A DNA stretch of 64,000 nucleotides from Candidatus Eiseniibacteriota bacterium (GTDB taxonomy: Bacteria > Eisenbacteria > RBG-16-71-46 > CAIMUX01): positions 1 through 64,000 of the forward strand of contig CAIMUX010000133.1 in NCBI GenBank assembly GCA_903844735.1, in the 5' to 3' direction. Of this stretch, positions 22,523 through 31,493 are shown piece after piece (within the stretch, counting starts at the first letter, position 1; the number at the start of each line of letters is the position of its first letter). The notes beneath the pieces were generated by a model that searched no databases, had not been told where the DNA came from, and saw only the letters and a list, made by a program, of their open reading frames with translations. The translations under genes and the position numbers were made by a program.

Positions 22523-24232
22523 ATGGCCTCCTGGCTCTCTCCCTCGTTCGACTGGGGTTGCGCCGCCCAGCCTCTGCTCGGCTCGGCGGCCGCCCCGTGG
22601 TGGAGCTGGGCCCTCGCTTTCGTCTTTTGCCTCACGCTGGGAAGCTGTTCATCCGGCGGCACCGGTGAGGGCGACAAGGTGCGCCAGCCGGTCTTCGCGG
22701 GAAGCTGGTACGAAGGCAGTCCGGCCGCACTCGACTCGAGCGCCGCCTGCTTTCTTCGGGGCGAAGGACGGCCGTCGGTACCGTTCCCCGAAGGATCGGC
22801 CGAAGCGCGTCAATGGGCCGAGCAAGGGCGCTACCCCGTCGCTGTCGTCGTCCCGCACGCCGGACACGTCTACAGCGGCCCCTGCGCGGGGTTGACTCTC
22901 GGTCTCCTGCGTGGGGCGAAGGTCCGCCGCGTGGTCCTCATCGGCCCGAGCCACCGGCTCTCTTTCCGCGGCGCTGCGCTGCCGGAGGAGGCCGCGTTCG
23001 CCACCCCGCTCGGCCGGGTCGAGCTGGACCACGACGCCATCCAGGCTCTGGGCCGTCAGCCCGGCTTCGCGGTCCACGCCGCCGCCCACGCCTCCGAGCA
23101 TTCGCTGGAGATCGAGCTCCCGCTCTTGCAGAGGGCGTTGTCTCCGGGCTTCACCTTGGTGCCGATCGTGATCGGCCGCGTGGGCCGCGACGAGCTGCGG
23201 TCGATCGGCGCGGCGATCGCCTCGGTGCTGGAAGAGCCGGGCACCATCCTCGTTGTCTCGTCGGATTTCACTCACTTCGGCCCCAATTACGACTATCAAC
23301 CGTTTCGCACCGACGTGCCGCGCCGGTTGGCCGAGCTCGACGGCGGGGCGGTACGCAAGATCCTCTCCCGAGATCTCGACGGCTTCGAGTCCTACCTGGA
23401 CTCCACCGATGCGACGATCTGCGGTGCGGCGCCGATTCGGGTTCTTCTGGAGGCCCTGAAGGGACGCGACCTCGTGGGCCGGTGGATCGACTACTACCGC
23501 TCAGGGGACCAGCTAGCCGACTTCACGAACACGGTCAGTTATGCCGGGCTGGCGTTCTTCCCGGCTGCGCGGACCGGGGCGCACGCCGCGGCGCAGGCCG
23601 AGCCGCAGGCCGGGACACGGGCCGGGGCCGGCGCGGCAAAGATGCCACTGGAAGCTCCCGGTGCACGTTCGCTCGACACGCGCGAGCAGGCCTTTCTCCT
23701 CGATTTCGCCCGGCAGACGGTGCGTGCGGCGGTGCGCCGCCGACCGCTGCCCACTACGGAATTGCCGGTCGGCTTCACTGCCGACAGTCCCCTACGCGAG
23801 CACCGCGGCGTCTTCGTAACGCTCACCGAGAAACGCGACGGCCAACTCCGCGGATGCATCGGCAATATCCTCGGCGACCGACCCTTGGTGGAAGGGGTCC
23901 TCGACAACGCCGTGAATGCGGCGCTGCACGACCCGCGTTTCCTCGCGGTCACGCCCGAGGAAGAGCCGCGTCTGCATCTCGAAATCTCCGTGCTCACGCC
24001 CCTCCAAGCGGTGTCGGGTCCGGAGGCGATCGTCATCGGCCGCGACGGGGTCCTTCTCGAAAAGCAGGGACGTCGCTCGGTCTTTCTCCCACAGGTTGCT
24101 CCCGAACAAGGATGGGATGTCCCGACCATGCTCCGCCACCTTGCCATGAAGGCCGGCCTGGAGCCCGACGACTGGAAAGAGGGGGCGAGCTTCCAGATCT
24201 TCCAGGCCCAGGTCTTCGAGGAGGCCCACTGA
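22523..24232 (+). CDS. Memo-AMMECR1 fusion, predicted lipoprotein
   Basis: A 569-residue protein joining an AmmeMemoRadiSam B (Memo) domain to an AmmeMemoRadiSam A (AMMECR1) domain. The ATG at 22523 follows GAAGGAGGA. The N-terminus has a hydrophobic stretch ending LTLGSC, a possible lipobox with Cys 42. Memo features follow: PVFAGSWYEGSPAALDSSAA, VVVPHAGHVYSGPCAG, IGPSHRLSF, HASEHSLEIELPLLQRAL, SSDFTHFGPNYDYQPF. After an Ala/Gly-rich linker AMMECR1 is clear: FVTLTEKRDGQLRGCIGNIL, ALHDPRFLAVTPEE, LEISVLTPLQAV, FLPQVAPEQGWD. Both domains are thought to act in an unknown radical-SAM-linked modification. Placement outside the cytoplasm is unusual. The stop overlaps the next gene. Confidence 0.85.
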   Translation: MASWLSPSFDWGCAAQPLLGSAAAPWWSWALAFVFCLTLGSCSSGGTGEGDKVRQPVFAGSWYEGSPAALDSSAACFLRGEGRPSVPFPEGSAEARQWAEQGRYPVAVVVPHAGHVYSGPCAGLTLGLLRGAKVRRVVLIGPSHRLSFRGAALPEEAAFATPLGRVELDHDAIQALGRQPGFAVHAAAHASEHSLEIELPLLQRALSPGFTLVPIVIGRVGRDELRSIGAAIASVLEEPGTILVVSSDFTHFGPNYDYQPFRTDVPRRLAELDGGAVRKILSRDLDGFESYLDSTDATICGAAPIRVLLEALKGRDLVGRWIDYYRSGDQLADFTNTVSYAGLAFFPAARTGAHAAAQAEPQAGTRAGAGAAKMPLEAPGARSLDTREQAFLLDFARQTVRAAVRRRPLPTTELPVGFTADSPLREHRGVFVTLTEKRDGQLRGCIGNILGDRPLVEGVLDNAVNAALHDPRFLAVTPEEEPRLHLEISVLTPLQAVSGPEAIVIGRDGVLLEKQGRRSVFLPQVAPEQGWDVPTMLRHLAMKAGLEPDDWKEGASFQIFQAQVFEEAH

Positions 24233-25167
24233 CCCCGCTGGCATCCATCCGCACCCTCGGTCTCTTCTCGCCGGGCAGTCCCCCACGCGGCGAGACCCTG
24301 GAGGCCGGCGTCTCGTGGCTCGAGTCAGTCGGCTTCCACGTGCGCCGCGGCTTGACCGCCGTGGCCGGGGAGGGTCTGCACGCCGGGAGTCCCGAGGACC
24401 GGGCCGCCGACTTGCACAGTCTTCTGCTCGACCCCGGCGTCGACGCCGTACTCGCCACTCGTGGCGGTAGCGGCACCCTCGCTCTGCTGCCCCTGGTCGA
24501 CTTCGCTCTGGCCGCACGCGCGCGAAAACCGCTCATCGGCTGGAGCGATCTCACGGCGCTCCACCTGGCCCTCTGGCACCGCGCCGGTATCACCGGCATA
24601 GCGGGTCAGGTCGCGGTGCAACTGGGGCCGGACCTGCCCGCGTGGAGCCGCGAGCGTTGGCTGGCCTGCGTGCGCAATCGCGATTTTGCAGGCCCGGTTC
24701 CTTTGCCGGATGGACCGAAGCTCGCCACTCTCACACCCCTTGAGCCTCTCACGTTTCTAACGCCAGGCACCGCGGAAGGACGGCTTTTCCCTTGCAACTT
24801 CTCGCTGCTGGTAAGCCTCCTCGGAACCCCCTGGATGCCACCGCTCGACGGCGCGATCCTGCTCCTCGAGGACATACAGGAGACCCCGCAAAGCCTCGAC
24901 CGCATGGTGAGCCGGATGCGCCTCACGGGCGCCGACCGGGGGCTCGCCGGAGTGATCCTCGGGCAATTCACCGGGTGCGGCCCGCGCGGCACGAGCAGCG
25001 TCACGGAGGAGCATGGGCGCGAGCTGCTGCACGGTTGGGTCCGGTCGCTGGGCGTGCCCGCACTGGGCGGCTTCCCCCACGGGCACGAGTCTCTGGCCAC
25101 GGCCCTGCCGTTCGCCCGTCCGGCACGGCTCGATACCGATCCGCCGGGGCTGCATCTGCTCGCCTAG
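24229..25167 (+). CDS. LD-carboxypeptidase (peptidase S66 family)
   Basis: A protein of about 312 residues of the LdcA/MccF family, which trims the terminal D-Ala from muropeptide tetrapeptides during murein recycling. Features are TLGLFSPGSPPRGETLEAGV, ATRGGSGTLALLPLVDF (nucleophile Ser region), PLIGWSDLTALHLALWHRAG, LLLEDIQETPQSLDRM (Glu) and GFPHGHESLATALPFARPAR (His). Homology reaches almost to the end of the preceding gene, yet no ATG, GTG or TTG is available there. A CTG at 24229 overlaps the Memo-AMMECR1 stop (CTGA) and follows GAGGAGG, so a CTG start with coupled translation is likely. Confidence 0.85.
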   Translation: MTPLASIRTLGLFSPGSPPRGETLEAGVSWLESVGFHVRRGLTAVAGEGLHAGSPEDRAADLHSLLLDPGVDAVLATRGGSGTLALLPLVDFALAARARKPLIGWSDLTALHLALWHRAGITGIAGQVAVQLGPDLPAWSRERWLACVRNRDFAGPVPLPDGPKLATLTPLEPLTFLTPGTAEGRLFPCNFSLLVSLLGTPWMPPLDGAILLLEDIQETPQSLDRMVSRMRLTGADRGLAGVILGQFTGCGPRGTSSVTEEHGRELLHGWVRSLGVPALGGFPHGHESLATALPFARPARLDTDPPGLHLLA

Positions 25168-25813
25168 TTTCGCGTCCGGATCTTGGACCTGCGCGGAACT
25201 CAGGAGTACATCAGGAGCTATGCGGCACCGCCCATGCCGGCTTGATCAGTTGTTCCGCTCACCTTTTTGACAATGCCGCCACCCGGCCGGCTGGCGGCAC
25301 TCACGGGGACGAAAGGACCTTGATCGCCACCGCGCTCCACGCGGAAGAATCCACCATCGCTTCCACTCCGTCCGTGCCACCGATGGAAAGAACTACCGAG
25401 CTGTTCTGCCGGCTGCCGAAGTCCGTCCGGCGGATCCACAGAAGACAGATCGCTTTCCGCCGGCAGTTTGCAAGCCTTCCGCGCGGAACAGGCCGGAACG
25501 CCCGGCGGGTGAGCGCAACTGGACCGTGGAGGCGTGTTCGCGCCGGCCGACTCTTCCTCAGGAATCCAGCCCCCGCAATCCATTGGATCGGGTACAATGG
25601 ACGGGCTTGGGTCGCTTCCGCTCTCGGCCACCCCGGCACACTTATTGAGCTGGGTTATTCCGGATCGCCCGCCGGCAAGTCCGGACAGCGACACGACAGC
25701 CCCGGCACAGACGTCTCCGGCGACCTATGGACCCCTGAGCGTTCCCCCATCGGGCCTTTGTCCCCACGCTTGGCAGACCGCGGTCGACCCGGCGCAAACG
25801 AAGAGGTAACCCC
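25168..25813. other. intergenic region without recognised features
   Basis: About 645 bp between the LD-carboxypeptidase and the lipoprotein gene. Frames are open on both strands, but their translations have no family signatures or ribosome-binding sites. A TACAAT near 25,592 could be a -10 element for the downstream pair, but no convincing -35 is spaced correctly. Confidence 0.5.
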
Positions 25814-27850
25814 ATGCGTTCACTCAGGCTGTTGTGCGTCCTCGCGTGCCTTCTCTCGGCAGGCGGATGCACCGTCGAGAAGCCCGCCGCTCCGAGCTTC
25901 GACACCACTGTCTACGTGCCCATGGGCGAGCGGAGCACCACGGGGCTGGATCTGATGCATGACAGCGACTACATCGAAGGGGACTCCACCGGAGATGGGC
26001 CGTTGACCTTCGTCATGAAAGGGGCCGTCAATGCCTTCGAGGTGGGCAGCGCCCTGGATGTGGAGGTGCCCGGGTCCGACTTCGAGCTGACCCTCGCCTC
26101 CATCGCGGTGCAGCCCCCCACCTCTGTCGATGTGAGCTTTCCCTTCACGACCCTCTACCTCGACGCCCTTCCCCCCGACAATATCGTCCCTCCGTTCACC
26201 ATCGCAGGAGCGCGCGTCGAAACCCCGGCCCAGGATTCGTTCTCGTGGCTGAGGCTCGACTCCGGGCAACTGCAAGTCGAGATAGCGAACGGCCTGGGCG
26301 TGGACCTGGGCCGAGACGGAGGGGAACCGTTTTGGATCCGTGTGGTCGATCGTTTCGACGGAAGCCTCGTGAAGGAAATCCATTTGGGTGAGGTCCTGCA
26401 CAGCGGATCGACCGCGACGATCAGCGCGCGCCTGGACGGCGCAAGTTTTCACAACATTCTCGACATCGAGATCTGGGGAGAGAGTCCGGGAAGCGGGGAC
26501 AGTCCGGTGCAGGTCGGCCCGCAGAGCCTGTTGTCCCTGCGTCTCTCCTTTTCCTCGCTGACCGCGGATTCCGCCGTGGCTCGGGTGCCGGTCCAGCGGG
26601 CCACGGTCAGCCGATCCGTCCCTTTGGGCGGGGGAATCCACCTCCGCGAGGGTGCCGTTCAGGAAGGCCGTCTAACCATGCACTTGAGTAACAGCCTCCC
26701 GCTGTCGGCCACGGCCCGCGTGGAGCTTTCGGATGTGTGGCGCGGAGGAGCCCCGGTCGAGCAGGTCATTCAGCTTCCGGCCGGCGGTTCCATCCCCGCA
26801 CCGGTATCGGTTGTGGTCGATCTGGGAGGCGCCACGGTGACCGCCCCGGCCGGAACCCCCTCGCTCGACGGGCTTCGCTACGAACTTCAGGTGGCGAGCG
26901 AGGCCGCCACGGGCATGGTCCGGGTCGGTGTCCACCAGAAGGCGTCCGGCCGGTTCGAGCCCGGTGTCATACGGTTCAGCCAGGTGCAGGGGGACTTCGA
27001 CCGCAAGCGAGTCACGGTGCCCCCCACGGATACGGCCTTCGAACCGCCGGAAGGGATCGAGGATCTGGACTTCCAGCAGGCGAGTTTGGCCCTGGAGGTG
27101 GTGAGCACGGTGGGGCTCTCCTCCGAGGCCACCATCACCGTGCAAGCCACGTCCGAGGCGGGTGGCCCACCCGTGACGCTCAACCTGCACTTCCCCGTTC
27201 CGGCTGCATCATCTCCGGGAACGCCGGTTGTGACGAGGGCCACGGTGGATGAGACGAACTCGAACATCCTCGAGTTGATCCGGTCCCGGCCGCGCCGTCT
27301 GACCTTGGGCGGCGAGATCTTAGTCGGTGGAGGCGGCCAAACCGGCACCATTCGGCGGAGCGACTCGGTGAGCGGCACGTATGCGCTGACCGCCCCCCTG
27401 CGCATGACGATCGGCCGGGTGTCCCATCGCGCGGAGCCCTTCCGGACCACCCTCTCGAAGGACGATCAGGACCGGATCCGCGAGGACCTCATCTCCGGCG
27501 CGGCCGTTGGCAGCGTGGAAAACCACTTTCCCGCGGGATTGACCGCCCACATAGCCTTCGCCGCACGAGAGGAGGATCTCGCCGCCGACCCCGACGTCGT
27601 TCTCGACTCGATCCAGGTCGCTTCCGGCCGCGTGGATCCCGTGAGCGGCCGCGTCGTGAGTTCAGTCAGCTCTTCGTTCGAAATCCAGGTGAGCCCTGAG
27701 CAGATCGCCTTCTTCGCCCGGGACGAGTTTTACGGGCAGGTCACCTTCACCATGCAGAGTCCCGACGCCCAGGCCATCGTCGAAATGACGGCCCTGGACT
27801 ATGTCAACTTCCGGGGAATGCTCCAGTTCCGCGTGAGGGTTCAGCCATGA
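25814..27850 (+). CDS. large lipoprotein of unknown function
   Basis: A 678-residue predicted lipoprotein: MRSLRLLCVLACLLSAGGC gives a clear lipobox with Cys 19. The rest is beta-rich, with repeated immunoglobulin-like stretches and no catalytic motif that I recognise. The ribosome-binding site is GAGGT before ATG. Its stop overlaps the next gene's ATG (ATGA at 27847), so it forms a coupled pair with a DUF5723-type outer-membrane barrel. From context it may be a periplasmic or surface partner of the barrel. I do not assign a function. Confidence 0.75.
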   Translation: MRSLRLLCVLACLLSAGGCTVEKPAAPSFDTTVYVPMGERSTTGLDLMHDSDYIEGDSTGDGPLTFVMKGAVNAFEVGSALDVEVPGSDFELTLASIAVQPPTSVDVSFPFTTLYLDALPPDNIVPPFTIAGARVETPAQDSFSWLRLDSGQLQVEIANGLGVDLGRDGGEPFWIRVVDRFDGSLVKEIHLGEVLHSGSTATISARLDGASFHNILDIEIWGESPGSGDSPVQVGPQSLLSLRLSFSSLTADSAVARVPVQRATVSRSVPLGGGIHLREGAVQEGRLTMHLSNSLPLSATARVELSDVWRGGAPVEQVIQLPAGGSIPAPVSVVVDLGGATVTAPAGTPSLDGLRYELQVASEAATGMVRVGVHQKASGRFEPGVIRFSQVQGDFDRKRVTVPPTDTAFEPPEGIEDLDFQQASLALEVVSTVGLSSEATITVQATSEAGGPPVTLNLHFPVPAASSPGTPVVTRATVDETNSNILELIRSRPRRLTLGGEILVGGGGQTGTIRRSDSVSGTYALTAPLRMTIGRVSHRAEPFRTTLSKDDQDRIREDLISGAAVGSVENHFPAGLTAHIAFAAREEDLAADPDVVLDSIQVASGRVDPVSGRVVSSVSSSFEIQVSPEQIAFFARDEFYGQVTFTMQSPDAQAIVEMTALDYVNFRGMLQFRVRVQP

Positions 27851-29331
27851 ACAGGCCGTTTGATCTGAACGAGTACGACGAACGCACCGGAACCTGCGCG
27901 GCTGTCCCGGACCGAAACGCAATCGGGATCGGGACACCGGCTGTTTGTGCCCCGCAGAGGGCGATGGGGCGGCTCCTTCCGTTGCGTCTGATCCCGGTTC
28001 TGACCGCAATTCTGGCGGCGGTTCCGGCCGCGGTTCCAACCAAGGCCGAGGTAGCCTCGCTGGGTCTGGCGGGAGCCTACAGCCTGCGTGCCCGCGGCGC
28101 GGACGCGCCGACGTGGAATCCGGCCACGCTCTCCTGGAACGAAAGCTGCGATCTGCGCCTCTTCTCCGCGCAGGCATCGGTTCGCAACAACAGCTTCACC
28201 CTCGGCGACTACAACCGGTGGAACGGGGCTGCATGGAGCGAGTCGGACAAGCGGGAGATCATGGACAGAATCCCCGCTGCCTCCTTCGAAGGCCGCTTCA
28301 GCGGCTCGGCCGACGGCCCCGGTATTGCCCTGCGCGGTCTGGCCGTCACGGTCGGCAATGAAACGGCCGGCTTGCTGCGCGTGCCCCGTGAATTCGCCCG
28401 GCTCATCCTCTACGGAAACAACCCGGAGGAAAGCTTCAGCTTGGCCGGCGCGGGCGGTTCGGCCCTTGCATGGAGCGAGCTGCGCTTGAGCTATGCGCGT
28501 GAGGTGACGCGCCTGCGGGGGTCATCCGCGACGCGCACACCCCGCGGGGCCCAAGCGGCCGGTTGGGCGCAGGCACCCCACGGAAAACAAGCACCCGTTG
28601 GGACGCAGGTGGGCGGCGGAATCCCGGTCGCACTCGGAGCCAGCATCAAGTACCTGAAGGGATGGGGGTATGGCGAAGTGGTACGCGCCGATGGCGGCAT
28701 CACAACCACCATGGACGGAATCGCGGGCCAAGCAGTCTTGGCCGGGCGCACGGCCCGCGGCGGATCCGGCATCGGCCTCGACTTGGGCGCGGCCGCCCGC
28801 ATGCCCAACGGCTGGGACGTGGGCCTCTCTCTACGCAACGTGCCGGCCGCCATCCGCTGGTCGGATCGTCCGGAGGAGCGGATCGAACAGGCCACGGCCG
28901 ACACCCTGACCATGCAAGACCTGGATGACAGCGAAGACCTCGCGACCACGAGCACTACGACTCGTCCCACCGCCGCGTTCCGTAGCTCCATCCCCGCCAC
29001 GCTCACCCTCGGGGTGGGACGAACATTCGGCCGCCACTACCTGGCGGCCGACCTCCGGCAGGGGTTCGCCGATCGTGCGGGGGTCAGCAAGACGCCTCGA
29101 CTCGCGGTCGGCGCCGCTCGCCGGCAGTGGCGCTGGCTGGAAGGGCGCCTCGGTGTGGCGGTGGGCGGCGTGGACGGCCCGGTCTGCGCGGCGGGACTCG
29201 GGCTGGCGGTCTGGAAACTGCGCTGCGATATGGCCGTCTCGTCGGCAGGGAGTTGGAACCTCACGTCTCCCCGCGGGGTCGCGGGCGGCGTCTCTCTCGG
29301 GATGCGCTGGACGGGAGAGGAATTGCGTTAG
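27847..29331 (+). CDS. DUF5723-type outer-membrane barrel protein
   Basis: A 494-codon frame. The ATG at 27847 overlaps the lipoprotein stop, but a second ATG at 27964 begins directly before the signal peptide (MGRLLPLRLIPVLTAILAAV, PAAVPTKAEV) and may be the real start. The mature N-terminus ASLGLAGAYSLRARGADAPT WNPATL is the typical DUF5723/FadL-like opening of FCB-group barrel proteins. The later strands (ATLTLGVGRTFGRHYLAADL, FADRAGVSKTPRLAVGAARR) and the end GGVSLGMRWTGEELR fit a barrel. An Ala/Thr/Pro-rich loop (TPRGAQAAGWAQAPHG) interrupts it. Function unknown. Confidence 0.75.
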   Translation: MNRPFDLNEYDERTGTCAAVPDRNAIGIGTPAVCAPQRAMGRLLPLRLIPVLTAILAAVPAAVPTKAEVASLGLAGAYSLRARGADAPTWNPATLSWNESCDLRLFSAQASVRNNSFTLGDYNRWNGAAWSESDKREIMDRIPAASFEGRFSGSADGPGIALRGLAVTVGNETAGLLRVPREFARLILYGNNPEESFSLAGAGGSALAWSELRLSYAREVTRLRGSSATRTPRGAQAAGWAQAPHGKQAPVGTQVGGGIPVALGASIKYLKGWGYGEVVRADGGITTTMDGIAGQAVLAGRTARGGSGIGLDLGAAARMPNGWDVGLSLRNVPAAIRWSDRPEERIEQATADTLTMQDLDDSEDLATTSTTTRPTAAFRSSIPATLTLGVGRTFGRHYLAADLRQGFADRAGVSKTPRLAVGAARRQWRWLEGRLGVAVGGVDGPVCAAGLGLAVWKLRCDMAVSSAGSWNLTSPRGVAGGVSLGMRWTGEELR

Positions 29332-29399
29332 CCGGGCTCGTTCCTCCATATCGAGTCTGACCGAACCGATTCGGTTCCGCTGGAACTCTCGCCTTTCGA

Positions 29400-30041
29400 T
29401 CATCCGAGGCGAACTCGCACCTCACACGCGGGGCAATAACGGGCATCCTTCAGATCCACCTCTTCCGCCGTGTTGCTGTAGTGCATCACACAGCCGCGGT
29501 CATCGCAATGCTTCAGGCCATAGGTATGGCCGATCTCGTGCAGGGCCTCCTTCTCCAGGCGCCGCAGGACAAGATCCGGAGCGGCCGGCAGCCCGTAGAA
29601 CTCCGGATGGAGTCGGTGGGTCGAGGTCAGAGCCGTGCGCGCATCGAGAAAGGCGAGACCGAAGACGAAGGTAAGAATCGGAATGAACAGATCCACCTCG
29701 GTGATGCCCAAGATTCGACTCGCCCCCCGGCTTGCCGGCAAGTCATCGACAACCTGAAGGAGTTTTCCGGCGTTCCACTGCCGCCGCACCGGGTCGAAGG
29801 CGGTGTCCGCCGAGATCGGCCGATCGAGGATCCGAAACGGTAGGTCGAGGACTTCGCCTAGGATCAGTTCCAGATACTTCAGGTGGGCCTGATCCACCGA
29901 TCCGACCGCCACGATCAGACCGCCGCCCTCTTGTGCCTGATCCGGCGCGCGCACCCCGCAGGGTGCCTGCGTCCCGCCGGGCGCTTGCGTCCCGCCGGCC
30001 GCCGCCGTCATACCCGCGTGATCTCCGCCGGCCGCGGGCAT
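29400..30041 (-). CDS. archaemetzincin-type zinc metalloprotease
   Basis: A 213-codon frame. The core from GLIVAVGSVDQAHLKYLELI is an archaemetzincin: ILGITEVDLFIPILTFVFGL, ALHEIGHTYGLKHCDDRGCV (HExxHxxGxxHC zinc motif), a Met-turn in CVMHYSN, and CPAC near the C-terminus for the structural zinc. Substrate unknown; aminopeptidase activity has been reported for relatives. The first 40 residues are a low-complexity Gly/Thr/Gln/Pro sequence (GGTQAPGGTQAP) without family match, and no good ribosome-binding site is visible. The true start may be internal. Confidence 0.88.
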   Translation of the reverse strand: MPAAGGDHAGMTAAAGGTQAPGGTQAPCGVRAPDQAQEGGGLIVAVGSVDQAHLKYLELILGEVLDLPFRILDRPISADTAFDPVRRQWNAGKLLQVVDDLPASRGASRILGITEVDLFIPILTFVFGLAFLDARTALTSTHRLHPEFYGLPAAPDLVLRRLEKEALHEIGHTYGLKHCDDRGCVMHYSNTAEEVDLKDARYCPACEVRVRLG

Positions 30042-30089
30042 CGTGCCCGCTCACCTTCCACACTCGCGGCCGAGCGCACGCCGCTGACC

Positions 30090-31493
30090 CTACTCACCCG
30101 GCCGCTGCAGCCCATAGCGGCGGATCTTGTTGTAGAGGGTGACCCGGTCGATGTCGAGAGCGCGGGCGGCCTGGCTGATATTCCATTTGGCCTCGCGCAG
30201 TACCCCCTCGACGTGCACCCGCTCGGCATCGGCCAGAGTGCGGCCCCCAGGTCCGGCCGCCGGCGCGCCGGCAAATGGCAGGTCGGTCGGCTCGATACGA
30301 CTGCCGCGACAGATCACCACCGCCCGCTCCACCGCGTTTTGCAGCTCTCGTACATTGCCCGGCCAGTCGTGTCGTAGGAGAAGGTCCATCGCTTCGGGAG
30401 CGAACACCAGCGGAGGGCGACTCATCGCCCGAAGATAGCGCTCCAGGAAGTGCTCGGTAAGGAGAGGGATATCCTCCTTGCGTTCGCGCAACGACGGCAT
30501 CCGTATCGTCACGACATTCAGCCGGTAGTAGAGGTCCTCTCGGAAGGTCCCCTCGGCCACCATCGCCTCCAGATCGCGATTGGTGGCCGCGATCATGCGG
30601 AAATCGACCGAAATCGTTCGGTTCCCGCCCACCCGGGTGATCATCCGCTCATCGAGCACCCGTAGAAGGACCATCTGCGTCTTGGAGCTGACGTCGCCGA
30701 TCTCGTCGAGGAAGATGGATCCCCCGTCGGCCAGCTCGAACTTCCCCTTCCGCTGGTATTGCGCGCCGGTGAACGCCCCGCGCTCGTGCCCAAAGAGTTC
30801 GCTCTCCACCACTCCGTCCGGAAGGGCCCCGCAGTTGACGATGACGATCGGCATATAGCGCCGACGGCTGTGAGCATGGATCGCCCGGGCCACCAGTTCC
30901 TTGCCGGTGCCGCTCTCTCCGCGGACCAACACCGTGGAGTCGGTCTCCGCCACGGAGCGGATGAGGTCGAGAACCTCCTGGATCGGCGAGGATCGGCCCA
31001 CGATCTCGTCGAACCGCCACATCTGCTCTATGTTCGTCTTGAGGCGACGGTTCTCTTCCTCGAGGTCGCGCCGTGCCAGGGCGTTGCGCACCACGCGCTC
31101 CAGGTCGTCCGGGTCGAACGGCTTGGAGATGTAATCGTGGGCCCCCTCCTTCATCGCCTGCACCGCCGAGTCAACCGAGGCGTAGGCGGTCATGATGATG
31201 ATGACCGCCAAGGGGAACGCCTCGCGGATCCGGCGCTGTAGTTCGAGCCCGTCCATCCCGGGCATCTTCACGTCGAGAATGAAGAGGTCCCAGTGCCCTT
31301 CCGCCAGAAAGGTCAACGCCTCCTTGCCCCCGGGGGCAACGCCCACGACGTACCCTTCCATCTCAAACCACGCCCGCAGCGAGTCCCGAACGATCTCTTC
31401 GTCGTCAACCACGAGGATTCGCATCGGACCGTCCCTGCCCGGCCCGCTGCCACCGACCGGTTTCGCGGGCCGCGTAGTCTCGTCGGACATCAA
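30090..31493 (-). CDS. NtrC-family sigma-54 response regulator
   Basis: A 467-residue activator with three domains. Residues about 24-140 are a receiver (MRILVVDDEEIVRDSLRAWF, phospho-Asp in FILDVKMPGMDG, Lys in YISKPF). Then comes an AAA+ domain with Walker A GESGTGKE, the sigma-54 contact loop ELFGHERGAFTGA, Walker B GGSIFLDEIGD and the arginine finger region. A Fis-type helix-turn-helix ends it (WNISQAARALDIDRVTLYNK). The ATG overlaps the stop of the heme-motif kinase (ATGA), so it is the cognate regulator. Its promoter targets would use sigma-54; I found no convincing -24/-12 site in the window. Confidence 0.95.
   Translation of the reverse strand: MMSDETTRPAKPVGGSGPGRDGPMRILVVDDEEIVRDSLRAWFEMEGYVVGVAPGGKEALTFLAEGHWDLFILDVKMPGMDGLELQRRIREAFPLAVIIIMTAYASVDSAVQAMKEGAHDYISKPFDPDDLERVVRNALARRDLEEENRRLKTNIEQMWRFDEIVGRSSPIQEVLDLIRSVAETDSTVLVRGESGTGKELVARAIHAHSRRRYMPIVIVNCGALPDGVVESELFGHERGAFTGAQYQRKGKFELADGGSIFLDEIGDVSSKTQMVLLRVLDERMITRVGGNRTISVDFRMIAATNRDLEAMVAEGTFREDLYYRLNVVTIRMPSLRERKEDIPLLTEHFLERYLRAMSRPPLVFAPEAMDLLLRHDWPGNVRELQNAVERAVVICRGSRIEPTDLPFAGAPAAGPGGRTLADAERVHVEGVLREAKWNISQAARALDIDRVTLYNKIRRYGLQRPGE

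Noticed and set aside
22813-24228. Long plus-strand frame overlapping the Memo-AMMECR1 gene
   Set aside because: It is an Arg/Pro-rich shadow in another frame; only its last part, from 24229, is the real LD-carboxypeptidase.
24792-25955. 387-codon frame across the intergenic region at 25.2-25.8 kb
   Set aside because: Composition is irregular, it overlaps two real genes in other frames, and there is no initiation site.
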